The notes under the pieces: model-generated
The model's database searches: none
Seen by the model: only the letters and a program-made list of their open reading frames with translations
What the model was told of the DNA's origin: nothing
In this document: piece by piece, positions 61,938 through 64,000 of the stretch
Layout: every line of letters starts with the position of its first letter
How positions within the stretch are numbered: position 1 is the stretch's first letter
NCBI GenBank assembly: GCA_035578005.1
Contig: DATJYK010000201.1
Span: 1-64,000 of the forward strand
DNA length: 64,000 bases
Source: Gp13-AA77 sp035578005
GTDB taxonomy: Bacteria; Acidobacteriota; Terriglobia; UBA7540
Direction: 5' to 3'
Made by a program: the position numbers and the translations under genes

Positions 61938-63944
61938 ATGCATCATCGATCAGCGTTGTCCTTCTCGCTAGGTGCATTCCTTGTGTTAAGCGCCCTTGAT
62001 GGGCCAGGCGCGCTTGCCGGCCCGACAGGGCCTTCGGCGTCGAAGTCGACTGCCCAAGCCACTGCACCCTCATCTCAGTCAAAGGACCTATCGGTTCGGG
62101 TGGTTGCCTACCAGATTGACGCACGCCTTGACCCCGCGAAGAAAACCATCGAGGCCACCGCGGCATTGACTTACCGCAACCTCACCGGCCAGCCTCAGCA
62201 GACGTTTCCCTTCCATTTGTACTTGAACGCGTTTCAGCCGGAATCCACGTTCATGACTGAAGTCCGGAAAGGAGGGACGCGCGGCGTCGGTCCCGAGAAA
62301 GGATGGGATGCCAAACATTACGGCGCCATTGAAGTTCGCTCGCTCGAAGTCGATGGCATGGGCGATCTTACCAGCCAGATGCAGTTTGTCCAGCCGGACG
62401 ATCACAACGCCGACGACCACACGGTGTTTCAGGTCACGCTTCCTAAGCCCGTTCCCCCCAACGCGCTGGTGACGTTTAGGATGGTATTTCATGATCAGTT
62501 GCCGGAGGTGGTAGAGCGCACGGGTTACAAGCGCGACTTCTTCATGGTGGGCCAGTGGTTTCCCAAGGTGGGCGTCTGGTGGCACGGGGCTTGGAACTGC
62601 CATCAATTCCACGCCACCACCGAGTTTTTCGCCGACTTCGGCACTTTCAACGTGAAGGTCACAGTGCCGCGCGATTACATCCTGGGAGCCGCAGGCGATG
62701 AAGTTTCGGGCGAGGATAATCCGGACGGCACGCGGACGGTGACTTACCACGCCGAGGATACGCACGACTTCTCGTGGACCGCCAGCCCCGACTTTACAGA
62801 TGTTGAGGATTCGTGGACGGGTCCCAAGGGGCCCGTGAAGATTCACCTGCTGATGTCCCCCGGACACCTGCGCCAGACGGGCCGCTACCTTCAAGCTGTC
62901 AAGGGTACGCTTGAGACTTTCGACCGCTGGTACGGCGTTTATCCGTATGATCGGATAACCGTGGTCGATCCGCCCGAGGGCGCGTCGGACGCAGGAGGAA
63001 TGGAGTATCCCACGTTGATCACAGGCGGCAGCAGTTGGTCTGAGCCGCGGGGAATTCGTGAGACTGAGCTGGTGACAGAACACGAATTCGGGCACCAATA
63101 CTGGTACGGGATGGTGGCCACCAATGAGTTCGAGGAGGCATGGCTCGACGAGGGCATCAATAGCTACACCGAGTCGAAGGTTATGGACGCCCTCTACGGC
63201 GAAGGGCGCTCCGCTATCGACCTCTGGGGTGCAACCCTGGACGATGCGGAGCTGCTGCGGCTCGAATACACGTCGGAAGCCGACACCGACCCGCTCACAC
63301 GCTTCGCCTATCAGTTCATGAGCAGCGGGGCTTACGGCGGTGTCACCTACGGTAAAACGGCCACAGTGCTGCTGACGCTTGAAGGCGTCATTGGTGAAGA
63401 CACGATGCGGAACGCGATGCACACCTACTTCGAACAGTACAAGTTCACTCATCCGACGGGGGCCGATTTCTTGAAGACCATTCAAGACGTATCCGGGCAG
63501 GATTTGAGCTGGTATTTTAGCCAGGCTGTTTCCAACACCAACGTGCTTGATTACGAGGTGCTTGGCATCCGCTCGGACCGGGCGGATTGGTACGTGAAGA
63601 ATTCGCCGCCCGAAAAAAGCGGCCAGACGCTTTATCGAGATACCGTGCTGGTGCACCGCAAGGGCGACTTCATCTTTCCGGTGGAGACGCAAGTGCGCTT
63701 CGATGACGGGGAAGCCGTTCGCGAGAAATGGGACGGGCGCGACCGGTGGATTCGGTACGAGTACCTGAAGAAGGCAAAGATTATCTCCGCTGAGGTCGAT
63801 CCGGATCACAAGGTCCCACTCGACAAAGACTTCTTCAACAACAGCCAAACGGAGGAGCCTCACAAAGGCGCGACTCACAAGCTTGAGGCTTACTGGCTCT
63901 TTCTGAGTGAGGGTTTCGCTCAACTGGTAGCGTTGCTCGTCTAG
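61938..63944 (+). CDS. M1 family metallopeptidase (aminopeptidase-like)
   Basis: 668 residues from ATG 61938, with AGGAGAG upstream; the frame is open to 61860. Signal sequence SALSFSLGAFLVLSALDGP. The catalytic zinc site is HEFGH (His382, His386) with Glu405 18 residues on (WLDEGIN), the HEXXH-18-E pattern. GGMEYPTLITGG is the exopeptidase-motif equivalent (GAMEN-like). An N-terminal beta domain (residues 50-260) precedes it. It probably removes amino acids or processes peptides outside the cytoplasm. The end has a hydrophobic stretch (FLSEGFAQLVALLV), a possible anchor. Confidence 0.92.
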   Translation: MHHRSALSFSLGAFLVLSALDGPGALAGPTGPSASKSTAQATAPSSQSKDLSVRVVAYQIDARLDPAKKTIEATAALTYRNLTGQPQQTFPFHLYLNAFQPESTFMTEVRKGGTRGVGPEKGWDAKHYGAIEVRSLEVDGMGDLTSQMQFVQPDDHNADDHTVFQVTLPKPVPPNALVTFRMVFHDQLPEVVERTGYKRDFFMVGQWFPKVGVWWHGAWNCHQFHATTEFFADFGTFNVKVTVPRDYILGAAGDEVSGEDNPDGTRTVTYHAEDTHDFSWTASPDFTDVEDSWTGPKGPVKIHLLMSPGHLRQTGRYLQAVKGTLETFDRWYGVYPYDRITVVDPPEGASDAGGMEYPTLITGGSSWSEPRGIRETELVTEHEFGHQYWYGMVATNEFEEAWLDEGINSYTESKVMDALYGEGRSAIDLWGATLDDAELLRLEYTSEADTDPLTRFAYQFMSSGAYGGVTYGKTATVLLTLEGVIGEDTMRNAMHTYFEQYKFTHPTGADFLKTIQDVSGQDLSWYFSQAVSNTNVLDYEVLGIRSDRADWYVKNSPPEKSGQTLYRDTVLVHRKGDFIFPVETQVRFDDGEAVREKWDGRDRWIRYEYLKKAKIISAEVDPDHKVPLDKDFFNNSQTEEPHKGATHKLEAYWLFLSEGFAQLVALLV

Positions 63945-63965
63945 TTGGCACAGAGAGGGGTTCGC

Positions 63966-64000
63966 GTGCTTCGAGCCGGATGGAGTCTGGTGTGGCGCCG
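63966..64000 (+). CDS. Start of a further gene (truncated by window edge)
   Basis: GTG at 63966 is preceded by GAGAGGGG and begins LRAGWSLVWR. Only 11 codons are visible, so the product cannot be named. It directly follows the M1 peptidase and is likely in the same operon. Confidence 0.4.
   Translation, partial: MLRAGWSLVWR

Noticed and set aside
62088..63923. A 611-codon open frame on the minus strand
   Set aside because: Antisense to the M1 peptidase with its intact HEXXH-18-E site.

Overview
The window is a high-GC chromosome segment from an acidobacterium (phylum Acidobacteriota). This rests on the mix of families: a VWFA-related surface protein of the acidobacterial type (10389-12185), a full-length orphan MacB/FtsX-type permease (54945-57404), a GWxTD-domain secreted protein (58112-59779), a YncE-propeller/phosphoesterase fusion (46911-49820), an S46 peptidase and a secreted DUF5117-type metzincin. 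No rRNA, tRNA, CRISPR array, transposase or integrase gene was seen.

Layout. 1-1240: 3' end of a gene of an unnamed family, then a short-repeat cluster and small palindromic elements. 1334-7982: TonB-C-domain protein, cstA, a vapBC-type toxin-antitoxin pair wedged between cstA and its small partner ybdD, then leuA behind a promoter with a perfect palindrome in its spacer. 8053-16770: PfkB sugar kinase, KirBac channel, VWFA protein, two serine beta-lactamase-like hydrolases, aldo/keto reductase. 16771-20000: second repeat cluster and a toxin-antitoxin patch with a duplicated antitoxin/hairpin unit around a secreted protein. 20031-26099: hydrolase, MarC, SDR, 6-phosphogluconolactonase, and a PAS receptor lacking an output domain. 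26235-32503: purL-purQ (PurL has an N-terminal extension that may replace PurS), proB-proA, cupin. 33438-35172: XRE regulator, SDR-rhodanese pair. 35196-38421: two inverted-repeat elements and a large metzincin. 38422-40240: degraded accessory DNA with two repeat clusters, an AbrB remnant and an internally deleted nucleotidyltransferase-type gene. 40411-52346: S46 peptidase, nuclease/PIN-like pair, NAD(P)-binding proteins, DUF2780 protein, phosphoesterase fusion, UDGb glycosylase plus EVE protein, Pro/Tyr-rich membrane protein. 52400-54700: Tat aldo/keto reductase and another member of the repeat-linked gene family. 54945-64000: permease, decayed GWxTD copy, intact GWxTD gene plus outer-membrane-like partner, M1-type peptidase, and the start of one more gene.

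The most unusual signal is a set of short-repeat clusters (near 0.7, 17.1, 38.7, 39.2 and 54.1 kb). Each cluster has its own core sequence in a shared frame ending in (C/G)TTATTGAAAA. Four of the five lie at the 3' end of a gene or gene remnant. In three of them the first unit is read in one frame as a P..LLK peptide and the second, in another frame, supplies the stop as a ...Y-stop. Two clusters share the same 62/40/41-bp unit spacing although their cores differ. I know of no description of this arrangement.

Metabolically the window suggests a heterotroph investing in secreted peptide turnover (S46, metzincin, M1-type peptidases, CstA/YbdD uptake), with leucine, proline and purine biosynthesis and pentose-phosphate/sugar-acid functions. 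Calls of family and function come from reading the sequence and remembered family motifs; no database search was run.
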